64,000 nt of DNA, taken from assembly GCF_033568475.1 (NCBI RefSeq), contig NC_133121.1:134882375-134946374 (forward strand), given 5' to 3'. The notes under the pieces were generated by a model. It saw nothing but the letters and a program-made list of their open reading frames with translations, did no database searches and was not told where the DNA came from. The first letter of the stretch is position 1; every line of letters begins with the position of its first letter. This document shows positions 23,313 to 35,619 of this stretch, one piece after another. The translations under genes and the position numbers were made by a program. This DNA comes from Henckelia pumila (lineage: Eukaryota; Streptophyta; Magnoliopsida; Lamiales; Gesneriaceae).

Positions 23313-26123
23313 ATGAGCAGCCAGGATCGAGTCAGGAGGTATACGAGGGGTAGACGGAGGAAGCCAATGTTAGATGTTGATCTTAATCTTGTGCCCCAAA
23401 TGCCATGTGGTCAGGAGGGGACTTCAAATCAAGCAAGTTCTCAGGACCAGGGAAACACACCACTGACTGCTGCAATCGACCTGGATGCATATGATGATGA
23501 TGATGTTATCATATCTTCCCCGAGGGCTTTTGCAGAAGTATAGCATATCTTTTACTACATACAATTTCTTATCCTTCTTCTTTGTCATTGTTGTCTTCAT
23601 CGCTCTTCTAGTTTTTAGTTGAGTTTTTTCTTGCATGCATTAGTATAATCATGCAGTAATTGTGTGAGTTTTTTACACAGGCTAAAAACAATTCTAGAAG
23701 GAATCATGGACGTACTGTTGTGGTTGATCTTGAATCTGGTAAATTTTACTTTCTGTGTTTTCATCTTTATTTATGGCCTATCTCGTTCCAATTTGGAGAT
23801 CTTGCAAGGGCGCTAGGTTGAGTCGCAAATTTCTGAATAAACATTCTCTTTTGACATGAAGCATAATGTTGTTTCCGAATACCCCATTCCGTAATGATGA
23901 TTCTGTTAATTATGGACTCAAAAATTATGGACTCAAAAAACATATGAATGATGTTGGGGCATCCCTGCTACGTGTATCGCATAAATGTTTGTTTCCATGG
24001 CAAACGTAGAGAATTTGAGATAAATTATGGAAAAGGGAAACATGGATGAAGAGAATACCGTAGAGAACTCTTTTGGGAAGCCTGAATATGTTTTCTATGT
24101 ACTAGGATAGACATAATGGAATGTTTCCTCGAATTTAGAATAAAATTATAGATTCGGCAATGGCTTATATTATTCTCAACAACTTCAATCTAGGGCTGGA
24201 ATGTGAACTTCATATCATTAATTCAATCTGTTATGATTCAGTTAAGATAGTCGTTGAGGAAGTGGATATGAAATAGGATCACATTTCACGAACAATTTTT
24301 TTAATAACATAAACATGTGGTTTTACCATTCTCAAGATCGGTGATGATTTTTTCATACGTTTTGGCATTTCCTGGCCAACGTTGAAAATTACCCTTTCAA
24401 ATTCTCTTCCCCCACTTCTTATTTTACCTTTTTGTACTGTTTTTTATTTTAATAAAAACAAGGGATTGCCTTGGTAATATAGTGAATTCAGTCAATTTTG
24501 ATAAATCGTATCATAAATGATTATACGCAATTCATGCTTAAGTAACTGGTTCAATCCAGCTTTGTTTCGCTGCCGATGCCCTCTGCATGCTCATCCCTTG
24601 TGGAGGAAATCAATGATGTTTTGTTGCTCAAAACCTTTCGAATTCTTCAGATTTGGAAACCTTTATAAAATTTTAGTGCAAGCAAAATAAGTAGAAAAAA
24701 ATTGATTTTCTTTTGATTTTTCAAAGCATTCTTTAGAACTAATCCATGCTTTGTGGTTCAAGTGTGCTCTTATATAACTTCGTGGTTTGGAGAAGTGGCG
24801 TCTGTGAATTCTGTGTAAAGATTTGTTATCTTTGCCACTTTATTAACTTTTTCTTTATTTGGAGATGAAAATGCCAGCTTTTCTAGTTATTGTCCATTCT
24901 AGATTTTCTGAGGCAATACTGCATGTGGTAGCTTTTACATTAGTGCTGGATCTTTGTTTTGCTTTTTTTGTTGCTCTGACTAGTTGAAGCAATATAATAA
25001 TGTCAATGGTTTGAAAGAAATTGCAAGCCAAGACATGTTAACCAGAAACTGAACTAGTTGCTTTTTGAATTTTGATATTGCCCCCTATGCTTCAAGGAGG
25101 ATGTCTATTCTCGGTCAATTATTTGGTATCTGAAGTTAGTTCACCATTTTATGCTTTGCATTTCTGATGTTATACTGTTGTCTTTAGTGATCCTGTGGTT
25201 TCTTCTTCTGTCTCCAATTTACAAATGAGAGGAAACTGTGTGCTAATGACATAACAACTGTTTCAGAAGAAAGACCATCTCGCAACAAGCGCGCAAGGTT
25301 TCCTACAAGCCAAACAATTTGCGATTTCTACATAAATCTAGAAGGCAGTAGCAATTCCAATTCCAATTCCATGGTAACATATTTTTTTTCTATGCAGGGC
25401 ACCCGCATCTGCCAATTTTAATGGTCTATTTTTTCTTGTTTGTCCGTATTAACATATCTCAGCTGTAGTTATTCATGTGATGATTATCTGTCGTGTGTAT
25501 TCTTTTTGAATTCATCGCACACTTCCATTAACTCTAATGAATGTTGGACTAATTAGCTTTTGACCAGCTATTGATTTGTCCTCATGGCATGTGTCCAGTG
25601 CCTGTACGGTTTGGTATTTTTATGTATGACCTGACTGTTCCTGTTGCTCTGGACCATATCATGTTTGTTTGGAAGGTCTTTGCTGTTAAGCACTGTAGGT
25701 TTAGCTTTCTGCATGGTATTATTTTGTCTTGCTAAGATGAATGTAATTTTAAACTTCTTGTTTGCTGAGTTGGACTCCTTTAAGTTCCTTCGGTATTCTT
25801 GTCTAATGTTTCCTCTTCCTGGGAGCCGGGAGGTTTGGGTGTTGAAATCAATATCTTACGTTAACTAGCTATGGTTGTGAACTTCAGAGAAACAGAGGAC
25901 AGAGAGTGTCATTGACGCCACCGCCACCAAAGGAGCCTACATTTAGTTGTCCAGTCTGCATGGGCACATTGGTTGAGGAGACATCCACCAAGTGTGGTCA
26001 CATTTTTTGCAAAGCATGCATCAAAGCTGCCATAGCTGCTCAGGGTAAATGCCCTACCTGTAGGAGGAAAATCACTATGAAAGACGTAATTAGAATATAT
26101 CTTCCTGCCACAAACAGTACTTA

Positions 26124-26124
<1 letters not shown>
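23313..26124 (+). CDS. RNF4-like RING E3 ubiquitin ligase with SIM-like motifs
   Basis: Exons 23313-23537, 23681-23738, 25267-25373 and 25888-26124 join in frame to 208 residues. The C-terminal C3HC4 RING reads CPVC, then TKCGHIFCKACI and KCPTC, with the phrase RVSLTPPPPKEPTFS just before it, as in the Arabidopsis At5g48655/At3g07200 type. The acidic, low-complexity N-terminus carries three hydrophobic-plus-acidic segments (LDVDLNLV near 20, DDDDVIIS near 60, TVVVDLES near 89) that fit SUMO-interaction motifs. A role as a SUMO-targeted ubiquitin ligase is therefore plausible but inferred. The second intron is 1.5 kb. A long dinucleotide repeat begins only four bases after the stop codon. RING identity is certain; the substrate is unknown. 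Confidence 0.88.

Positions 26125-26127
<3 letters not shown>

Positions 26128-26188
<61 letters not shown>
26128..26188. repeat. Compound (CT)n(GT)n microsatellite
   Basis: About sixteen CT units run directly into about fourteen GT units, in the probable 3' UTR of the RING gene. Confidence 0.95.
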
Positions 26189-26190
<2 letters not shown>

Positions 26191-26722
26191 TGCTTGTTAT
26201 TCAGTTGCATTGGGGCTACAGGGTGGGGGTGGTCCACTTAGCACAGTATGTGATTGTACTTGTTCAGTTATATTCCTTCAGGCTTGCTCTTGCTGATAGA
26301 TTCACGCACTGCCCTGGGTAACCAATAAATGGCATCATTAGATTTTTAAGTTTAGTTGGCATCCTGGCTGTTACGTTAAATCCCGAAGTTTATTTTTGTC
26401 ATATTATTTTCGCCATGGCAGAAATCCTGCTGATTGCAAAACGAACACCTTGAGCAATCCATTGTCTACTTCACAATGTTTGCTCAATGCCAATAAATAA
26501 ATGGAGGGATTATTCGATGTCAAATGCCATTTGGTGTCATGATGGGACTGAATTTCCTTGTGGCCTGGTGGGAGATAGTTGTTATTCACGAAGTAGAGAT
26601 TTCTAAATTTTCGACAAACCTCAAAGGAGTTGGATATAATTTTACAGAAATAACAAGCTATATATTTTGATGCTGTAGAAGTTCAACAGATACTTCAGAC
26701 AATTGTTTTGGGTGCGAATGTC

Positions 26723-26910
26723 TATGTTAGATTAATTTGTTATGACCTCTATATTGGGGCATTGAAACTGGGTTACGTTACATTCTTTGACTGTTATTGT
26801 TGCAAAAACTCTTACTATGTTAGATTAATTTGTTATGACTTCTATATTGGGGCATTGAAACTGGGTTATGTTACATTCTTGACTGTTCTTATTGTTGCGA
26901 AAAATCTTTA
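26723..26910. repeat. 93-bp tandem duplication
   Basis: TATGTTAGATTAATTTGTTA begins at 26723 and again at 26816. The two copies differ at only a few bases and a small indel near their ends. Confidence 0.85.
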
Positions 26911-27733
26911 ACATATCAAGTCTTTGGTGAATTGAGTCAAAATCTTGAGATTTTTAGTTCACTGTTGCTCTGGACTGATGTGTTGCCTTTCATGGCATGC
27001 TACAGTATTGATTCGCAGATTTAATGGTTCGAAGTGAAATGTGCAATATCTTTCTGGAAACCATCGTAGATGATGCATATATGGAAGAATTGTTTTGGGA
27101 AGACACTGGAGATTTTATTCTTCCATGCTGTGTATTATACCATTGATATAATTTTATCGAAGAATATTTAACTTCAGATTCTTGGACCTTTGATTAATGG
27201 ACAGCGGAGAGAATTTTGGTCTCAACTTATAATTGCACTCTGTTTTTGTCCAAATCGCTAGTTGGCGAGTATCAATCTTATGTTTGGAGTCTAGGGTTTC
27301 ACAGTATCTTTGTGAAAATGTCATGGTTTTCCATTATTTATAGATTAATTGTCACTTTGAAAATATCATATTTGAGGCTCAAAGTTGGTTAGCAGGAAAC
27401 TCCCGAGGATAAAGGAACAATCATCATATTTCTTTATTTAGTAATGGTAGTTGACGAATTCAACTTTGTTAAAACAATTATGATATAAAATAAAATTAAG
27501 AGAAAACAACATTTCTTATCTTATATTCAGAATTCATTATATATAATATATTAACAAGTATTATCCTAATTCTACAGCAAATGGATTTTTTTTTTAACAC
27601 CAAATGTAAGACCACGAAAGTTATTTCCATAATTTGATATATATCTATTTATCGAGAAGTCGGTGTACCAAAACTATATTTTTTTACTTTTTTTTAGTCA
27701 TACTTTAAAAAAAAAAATATTCCATCGTTTTTT

Positions 27734-27736
<3 letters not shown>

Positions 27737-27779
<43 letters not shown>
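27737..27779. repeat. (TA)n microsatellite
   Basis: About twenty-one TA units. Confidence 0.9.
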
Positions 27780-27782
<3 letters not shown>

Positions 27783-28368
27783 AATTCGAATTATTATAAA
27801 TTAAGCTATGCAAATTCATATATGATTTTCGTTCATTTATTTGGAGTTAAAAAGGGCTTTTTTGTTTTTGTTAGGATATGGAATATGAAGACATTGCAGC
27901 TGTCATAACATTGGAACCCACTCTTGCCTCTTTTATTCGTTTATATATGATACAATAATTGCTTCAAACTATTGTACATAAAGAAATTGAAAAATGATAG
28001 CCTATCATCATTATATAACAATGGAGAACAACTCAATAATGTAATAATTATGCTGCCAAACCAAACATAGCAATTTGCCTTTTCAAGCAAATTTCTACAC
28101 GATCTGCAGGATGCATGCAAAAATATATGTATGCAAGAATTTAATTATTCCAGAGGCGAGTAAGGTACCACCTTTGCCGTGGAGTGAAAAAAAACAGAAA
28201 TAAATCAAGGAACCAATGCTTCATCTTCTGATGTGGAAAAAACACTGCGTTCTTGCTCGCCTTCTGAATCAATGTTTTGGTGTTTTCTCTGTGAACCATG
28301 GCCAGTTCGTCTCTGAACCTCTGAAAGTTAAAAAAGAATCCATTTGTCAAGATTGTATCACTGATGAA

Positions 28369-29867
28369 TCATTTGAGAAATTCTACAGGCCTGCTTGGCT
28401 TACTCTTGTGAGAAATTGCAGAACGAGTCATGGCTAAAAATTCTTCCCACTTGAATTTCTTGAGTTCCCGCTTTTCTTCCTCCGAGAGTTCAAAGTTTGG
28501 CTCCCTCCCACACATAAATGCAGCCCTTCAAGTTCACGAAGATGCATTCTTATATACATCTAGGGTCCCAATGGTTGCTATTGAGAGTAGAATTAAGTGG
28601 ACTGTTCAGATTATATTATGGTTTGGGACCGGACTCTAGTTACTGTTGAATGCTCCAGAGGGTTGTAGATCGTGATATCACATACCTGTCGTACAATCGA
28701 GCAGCCTCTTCTTGAGATCCAACAGTTCCCAAGTGTATTTGTTTCTTGTCAACTTTAATAGCAGCTTGCCATTTAGCATTCTTTAAATAAACACCTCTCA
28801 TGATACATGGTTCTTGATTCTCGACATGCTTTCTCCTGTGCCTCTTTCTGCGTTTGACCTCTGGAATTGTAGGTTATTATCGCATGAAAATGACACCAAA
28901 CTAGGTTATTAGATCGTCAGACAACGTGAGCATAAAAGATTGACACTGATAATATAAGATTGAATCAGAATCAGAATATTCTAACATATATAAACCTCCC
29001 GCATAGTTATCATCAAATCTTGATGATATTATTTGGAAAAACTTTTGAGCAGAAATGGTCAAAATTGTTGCATGACAACACACAGAAACCACAACTTAAT
29101 GAACACAAACCAGGGAATTGCCGAAAGAAGTTGTCTTCTTGTAGAATGGAGGATGACTTTGAAGAACCAGTCCCATTGTCCAAGGTAGATTCCTAGTTGG
29201 TGCGACAAATGAGAAATTGTAACTCGGTGAGTGAATTTCCATTTCAAATAAGTGAAAGTTATAAATATAAAGCACAGCAACATCTTGGAAATGACACACA
29301 GCATATAAATTTGTGGATGGATAATTGAACCCTTCCTACCTATTCGAACTTGACTCAACTAATACAACTTATGCAACAGCTGAGACTAATTGTTAAACAA
29401 TTAGCCAAATGCAGCAAGACAAAATCAGAAATTACGAAAGAAAAAGCTCCAATCTTTGAATGTCCAGATAACTCAATATTCAATCAAAAACCAAATATGA
29501 CCAAAAAAAAAAACGGACTACTCGTGTTAATAATGTCAAAGAAGATATTGGGAATCACATACATGGAAGTGCAAGATGCATGTTGAACTGTGTTCTTACT
29601 TCTTTTGGCATGTCATTATTCATTGAAAGGAAAGGATGAACACTGCCTGGTCTTGCACTCTCCACACCAGTTTCGGGAGTAGGTCCATGATCAAAAACTC
29701 TGGGAAATGGAGCAAAGACAGGATTCCTCCCTAGAGAGTCACGAAACGAGTAAGTAAAAGAGGTTTTGAATAGGCTGCCCATAGGTACTTTAAAATTTTA
29801 AGAGGATTAGATAGCATGAAATACCAGAAGACAATCCTAATAGTCTCCGTCTTCGGATGCTGACCAT
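28369..29867 (-). CDS. APD1: AP2/ERF 'Soloist' transcription factor
   Basis: Minus-strand exons 29825-29867, 29600-29730, 29111-29192, 28686-28860 and 28369-28525 join in frame to 195 residues. The start MVSIRRRRLLGLSSG and the whole layout match Arabidopsis At4g13040, the divergent single-AP2 protein called the ERF Soloist (APD1), reported as a positive regulator of salicylate-dependent defence. A basic stretch KRRKRHRRKH (about 88-97) is a likely nuclear signal. It is followed by NQEPCIMRGVYLKNAKW and the AP2 remainder QIHLGTVGSQEEAARLYDR|AAFMCG, split between two exons by a phase-2 intron, then FELSEEEKRELKKFKWEEFL. Canonical AP2 signatures are altered, as expected for Soloists. The N-terminal linker is poorly conserved, so exon 3 is supported mainly by frame and splice sites. 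Confidence 0.9.
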
Positions 29868-29883
29868 GCCTGTGTGGTTTCCT

Positions 29884-31420
29884 CCTAAAAGACACGGCAA
29901 TAACTTAGCTAATGGGACCTTATTCTGTTGGGGACAGTGAAAATGGAGAACATAGTTAGTTAATCACAAGTATCAACAAATTGCAATTAAATTAAGAAGT
30001 GTTCATCTCATCAACTGCTGATGGTCCAAACTTTCCTTAAAACCAACATTTTCCTTAAACAAATGACAAAGAAACAAAACGTTGACAAAATGAGGATTTG
30101 AGTACATAATGGTCCAAATTTTCCTTAAACAAATGTTAACAAGAAACAAAGTTCTATGCTTCCTTAACTTGGTTAGAGCTCTTATTAGGGTAATACCCTT
30201 AAGGTAGGTTGAACTAAACGGAGAGACATAATTTTCCATGTCATTCAGACCACATTTTCCATCTGACCAAAAATGCATGATGACATCACAATTCCTGTTC
30301 TCCCGCAACTATGATTTTTATATAATCTAAAACCAACAGTTCAACTCCTATGCATTTGTGAATCGTACAGAATTCTTGAAGTTCAAGGCAAACCTAAAAC
30401 TGGTAGAAGGATAACCAATACAAAAGAATCGTAATAAAGTAAGACCTGCATTGATGCCAAATCTATTAGTATTTACTAAGAATCGCAAGTCAATTCTACC
30501 ATCCACCATCTTCCCAGAAGTCATAAAAATGTGAAATTCTCGCTCAGTTTCCCCGTCATTTAGAAGATTCAATTAATTATCCTCTTTCCTTTCTTCATCA
30601 ACTAATAAATCACATAACCTCAGAAATTTAGCATCGTATTTTAAAGTCAAGCTGGAGGTTTGCTCAATCAAAGTAACAATCACAGTCAAGATAGCAGCTT
30701 TCTTCTGTTTTAAGAACTTGATCCCCAAAATTGCCATTATCTTGTAATCAAACTTTGTAATATCCTCTCCGTCTTTCTTCGTTAATCTTAATTCATCCGA
30801 TATGAAGACTGGAATTTGATTCTCCATATATACTCGGGTGGGTCTACAATCCTCACGTGGGCCTCATGCAACCCTTCAGTCATAGACTCCGATCATGAAT
30901 ACAGGTATCCAGTTCCCGCCGCCGCGGAACGGCGGAATCCCTGTCCCAACACAAATAACCACCGGTGCCGACAAAACCCGTACAAAACTTCTCCAACAAA
31001 CAAGGACCGAGATAGGAAAAATGACGAAAATCCCATGCCAACCCTCTCGAAACACACAAATTTGCCAACTTTGGGAGAGCCCACAAAGCAAAAAACCAAT
31101 TAGCACAGAAACTAAAAGTCAACCGATGCAGAGGCAGCAGTCTATCAACATTTTGTTCACCAAAAAAAAGACCCAATATCACAATAACCCATCAAAAGGA
31201 GACGAGGTTTTCCGCAGTAACAATACCTGAAAGTATCCTCTGATGATTGAGCGTAGAAACCAAGGCGACAAGGTTTTCGTGGTTGGATTACAAAGGAAAG
31301 GTGGTGACTGGTTAGAATAGGTATAGAGAGAGAGAGAGATAGGGAGAGTAGTTGGTGTTTTACTCATGCATCTACCACCTTTTGTTTATTAGCCCTCTCT
31401 TCTCATATATTAGCAGTAAG
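29884..31420 (-). promoter_or_regulatory. 5' leader, 1.34-kb leader intron and promoter of the Soloist gene
   Basis: Reading the minus strand, a TATA-like AATATATGA near 31405 precedes a CT-rich leader (forward GAGAGAGAGAGAGATAGG near 31326-31343). A good donor TTTCAG|GTATTG at 31227/31226 and an acceptor TTAG|GAGG at 29885/29884 define a leader intron; the ATG follows at 29867. Within the intron a GC-richer block (30840-31020, with CCGCCGCCGCGG) and several unremarkable open frames occur. Confidence 0.5.
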
Positions 31421-32000
31421 TAATAATCAATTACATGTGAAAAAAATCATTTACTAAATTTTGACTATTGATCTTTTTTTTTTTTTTTTTCTAAAATAAA
31501 ATTTTGTGTTAGGTATTAGTTATTTTTTTAAGGATAATAAAAATGAATAAACTGATGTAAAAGGAAGTTTTTTTTCCCAATGTTTAGATTCAAATTTAAT
31601 TCAATTAGTTGAATTATAATGATATTTTTTTCCATCATTTGGCTCGAATATATTTATATATATATGTATGCATGGTAAACTTTATAGTGTTTGGCTCACT
31701 CCTTGGAATTAAATTTTATAATATTATCTATGTATTTCAAATTATTATCTATATACTATAAAGTCATTTGCAGAGTTTAGACTGATTAACGTTGTTTTTA
31801 ACCTTAATGGTGACGTGATGCCACACCAAGTCACCAATCTATCCTTGCTCTTTTTTTTTTTAATACAAACTTGGAGGATCTTTAGAGTTTAGATTAATAT
31901 CCAACAATGCATTTAAAGTTGGATATTTATTTTCAGGTTCAAGATCAGTTTAATTATCCTTCCCAATTTTAATCATAAAAAATTAATTATTAAAATCCAA
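31421..32000. other. Intergenic, no gene
   Basis: AT-rich with poly-T tracts near 31475 and 31850. Confidence 0.4.
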
Positions 32001-32175
32001 AGTTGATCCCGAAGGGAATCCCATCAATCAGAAACACATTGGCTCATACGGAGGTTAAATCGAGAGATGTGCACGAGCGGCAGGGAACTGAGGGAGGGAG
32101 CAACATGGTCAACCCAGAGCATACCCCACAATATTTCAACAGAGAATATGCTCCACACGAGGATCGAACCCGCAA
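32001..32175 (-). mobile_element. tRNA-derived SINE, 5'-truncated copy
   Basis: On the minus strand it carries GCGGGTTCGATCCTCG, matching the pol III B box GGTTCGANNCC. Its body (GAGCATATTCTCTGTTGAAA and TGCACATCTCTCGATTTAA) matches the fuller copy at 45195-45440. No A box is seen, so the head is lost or degenerate. Confidence 0.55.
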
Positions 32176-32532
32176 CGCTTGAAAATTTCTAAGATTTTTT
32201 TTATTTATAAAGAGTCCATAGCCCTTGAGCCTCCTGGAAATATGTATAAATAGTAAATACTCTCTCGTTTTCAAGTTATGATCTCATTATGCATAAACAC
32301 GTTCCATTTTCGATAAAGCTCCTCGGAGTAACTATTGAGTTCAGCTTTGAAGTTTTTTCATCGAGGACCTCCTGCATTTTGTTCCCTGGAATCATTTTTT
32401 TCTTTGTTAGTCCTCAATTAATCAATCAACTTGTATGCTAATGAAACCCCTTATTCATTACTATTTCTTCTTTATTAGTCCATTAATTATATTGCGTGTT
32501 TTAATCCATAAATAATTTGTTATACCATTTTA
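32176..32532. other. Intergenic, no gene
   Basis: No coding or repeat structure that I can support. Confidence 0.4.
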
Positions 32533-32874
32533 GGGAGTGTTTGCAATCACTTAAAAAAGTGATTGTTAGCTTTTGACTTTAAAAAATCATTTTTGTGTGT
32601 TTCTTAAACCTAGATTATGTGTTAGCTTATGATTAACTTAATTGAAATTCAAAATCTAGTCATGTGGTGATTATGATTCTCCAAAAATGATTCTAATAAG
32701 AAGGTCATTGTTAAAATCACTCTAATCACTTATTTATTAAACACTGTCCAACTTTGATTTTTAGATTTTCGCATTTGTTTCCAAGCATTACCAATTTTTG
32801 ATTTTTCTTTAACTTTTTTATAATCTATAAATTAATCACTTCTACAAAAAGCACAATCTATTGCAAACACTCCC
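32533..32874. mobile_element. Tourist-like (PIF/Harbinger) MITE, 342 bp
   Basis: Ends GGGAGTGTTTGCAAT and ATTGCAAACACTCCC are perfectly inverted over 15 bases, and TTA lies on both sides (32530-32532 and 32875-32877), the 3-bp TWA target duplication of PIF/Harbinger elements. AT-rich interior without coding capacity. Confidence 0.82.
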
Positions 32875-32877
32875 TTA

Positions 32878-34386
32878 ATAGCAAAGCAATTTTTAATACA
32901 CTTCTTTCAGGTGCGAACATTCGTACTTCGATTTTTGTATGGATGCCTATTCGATGATATAATGCATAATTCTCAAATTTTGTGCAAGGAGTTAAGTAAT
33001 TTTAATCAACTTCATTTTTCTAACTGTAGTTAATTTGTGAACTTCAATTAATAAATAAATTGTTGGGTTCGGAGTAATCGTGCAAAATGAAATTGTATAG
33101 TTTATGTCTTGACAGATGTTGTAACATGTAATGAGACAGGACACGAACGAAATGTTTTTAAGTTGAGGCTAGAGTTGGACTCTATCTCCTTAAGACGAAT
33201 TTTTCCTACACACGGTACTATTGTAACTCAACAATCATCTTTCAAGATACAACGATTTGCGTTTTGTGGTAGGAGCATACCAAATTACAAAATCCGTCGA
33301 ACGTTGATGATGTTTTTTGAACTTTCTGGAATGATAAACAAAATATGTATGCGGTAAAATGATTAGTGAACGAAAATCAATGTATTTTTGAAATTCCAAA
33401 CTGAGTTAACTTATTACATTCACACATATGTGTCTATATATAGATATTCAAAGGTTGAAGAGGTCTTTTCGCATATAAGTGTACATGTCCATTAGATGAG
33501 ATTCAATCTGATCCATTAGATTTGAACTTGTCTGGTTCATTAATGCCACTGGATGACATCCTATTGTAGGATTAAATCTTGTGTGTCCATCTCCAGATCA
33601 ACGATCCAGATCACATTTCTTTTGGATGACCACATCTCTTGGATGTAATATTTGATACACCAGATCTCAACCACCGATGTAACGGTCCAGATTCATCTTC
33701 TTCAACTGCCTCCATGTGAGATACTCTCGCCTCGACTTACTCCTGTTACTGTTTCCAGAATCCGAAATACTTTACTCACAATCGCAAGACGAAATTGCCC
33801 TATTTAAAGTGATTTAACGGCAGCAATAATCGTCTTTAAGATACAACGTCAACACAAGAGATATCAGCACAACAATCTCTTGAAAGCAGCGAACAAAAAT
33901 ATGGCAAAACTTTGATAGTGAGGAAATCAGGAGCGTAATATGGCATAAAAAAGAATTAATTCGACTGCAGACAAGGAAAAGTATATAGGCGACTAATGAT
34001 TGCGACCAAGAGACACAACTCAACGAGTCGAACAGACGCGACTCATCCAGTCGAAAAGGCGCACATTGAACCGGTCGAGCAGATGCAATGAACCAATCGA
34101 GGTGCAAAATAAAATTAATAAATAACAATAAATATTATTTTAATTAAATTTTGTCCAAAAAAAATAATAAAGTCATAAGACCTCACCTCACCGCGTCAAG
34201 CCGCGCGCGCGTGTTTATTCATCGACTAGCGTCTTGCCTCTTTATAAAACATCTGGTACCCTAAGGACCCAATCCCATAAACCAAAGTTGAAACTAATAA
34301 GGAAGAGAACATATTGGACTACTTCCAATGTGGGACAAGCTCTTTTCCATTTAATCTCCATTCACATTTTTCATGCCTCCTATTGG
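32878..34386. other. Intergenic; probable decayed retroelement, family unclear
   Basis: Denser, less AT-biased sequence from about 33100 to 34350 with phrases that recur internally (AAGATACAACG at 33246 and 33838). This suggests old retrotransposon material, but I found no protease, integrase or reverse transcriptase motif and no pair of LTRs. Confidence 0.3.
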
Positions 34387-34630
34387 CATCCAATCATATG
34401 CCACATCTACACTCATGTGGACTCCATGACATGTCACCACCCGCCATGCCATCTTTCACCATTTTCGAGTAGCATAAAGAAAAACCGCCTCCATGTCATG
34501 TGTATTAGTGACATCCAATCATACGTCACATCCACGCTCACGTTGACTCCATGACACGTCACCACCCGCTACGTCATCTTTCACTATTTTTGAACAACTT
34601 AAAAAACATGAGGATGTGGATGTGCGAAGT
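34387..34630. repeat. Tandem duplication, 125-bp offset
   Basis: CATCCAATCATATGCCACATC at 34387 recurs as CATCCAATCATACGTCACATC at 34512. Both copies continue through CTCCATGACA, GTCACCACCCGC and ATCTTTCAC. Confidence 0.85.
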
Positions 34631-34636
34631 GCAAAG

Positions 34637-35331
34637 TACACCATCAATGACTCCTTTGCGTCGTGGGCGCTCGGGATCGGTCGTTGCGTTGCATCTCCCT
34701 TACATTTGATTTGACTTGAATTTTATTTAATTAATCAATATACATAACAATATGTACGTATGAATAGAACGTGTAATTCTTTCCATGTGGGGACAAGTCT
34801 CATCTCACCCAAAACACATCAATTGTGCCAAGAAAATTAATATACCAAAATTTTTTATTAAAGATTCTAGTTTTCAAGTTAATTTCTAATTTTATCGTAC
34901 GAGTGATGCTCAAAACCCATTTCCAACATAAATAAGCATAAATATTGATCAATTAAAGTTAGTAGATACAATCAGTTTACACATATATTGCCTTATATGA
35001 ATTAATTAAATTCAACTATGAGCCCTTAGCCCTACTATATATTTATGTGTAATTAATACTCTTATATATTTATGCTTTGTATTAGTTAATTTAAGTCAGA
35101 AAATTAAATAATTACGGTTAGTTCACACATTTATGCCTTTTATATTTATATATATAAAAGGATTAATTAAAGTTAGCTAAATTCTTCTATAGTTATGTTT
35201 GATGCCTTTATATATTTATGTTTATTTGTTATTTATATATATCTTTAGTTCCTGATTTTATATTCCTTCTATTTTGGTTTGAAAAAATTATCTACCAATA
35301 TTTTCAATCAAATAACTTTTTTTTATATATA
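34637..35331. other. AT-rich intergenic, no gene
   Basis: Several loosely repeated phrases of the TTAGTTAATTTAAGT / TATATATTTATG type; no coding signal. Confidence 0.4.
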
Positions 35332-35619
35332 TCTTATTATCTTATTAAAGAAGAGCACCACTTACTAACCGAATTAAAATTAATTTGGTAAAGCTCAAGA
35401 CGAAATATTTAAAATACCCTTAAAAAAGAACAAAATCTCTATCTCAATCTCTATCTCTATTTATATTTTAAACTTCATTTGTCCATAATTTTCTTTATTT
35501 GTGTGTCTTGATTTTATTTTTAAATTTAAATTGATTTTAAACAAAAATACAATATATATATACAATAAATAATATTTATATTTTAATCACACATGCAACG
35601 CGTGTACAAATGCGACTAG
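35332..35619 (+). mobile_element. Short non-autonomous Helitron-like element
   Basis: Begins with TC after an A (TCTTATTATCTTATTAAAGA) and ends CATGCAACGCGTGTACAAA plus TGCGACTAG before a T, matching Helitron rules of 5' TC, 3' CTAG, insertion between A and T, and a short hairpin-capable segment (ACAC...GTGT) just before the 3' end. No Rep/helicase coding. Confidence 0.55.

Larger units (their letters stand above)
26189..28140. other. 3' UTR and convergent intergenic region
   Basis: Lies between the plus-strand RING gene and the minus-strand AP2/ERF gene. It contains a 93-bp tandem duplication (26723-26910) and a (TA)n tract (27737-27779). No gene recognised. Confidence 0.5.

Noticed and set aside
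30003-31230. Several 60-110 codon open frames, mostly minus strand, including one of 84 codons at 30573-30827
   Set aside because: They lie in the inferred leader intron of the Soloist gene, overlap one another on both strands and resemble no family.
32878-34386. Possible LTR retrotransposon
   Set aside because: No paired LTRs, primer-binding site or gag/pol motifs could be seen.
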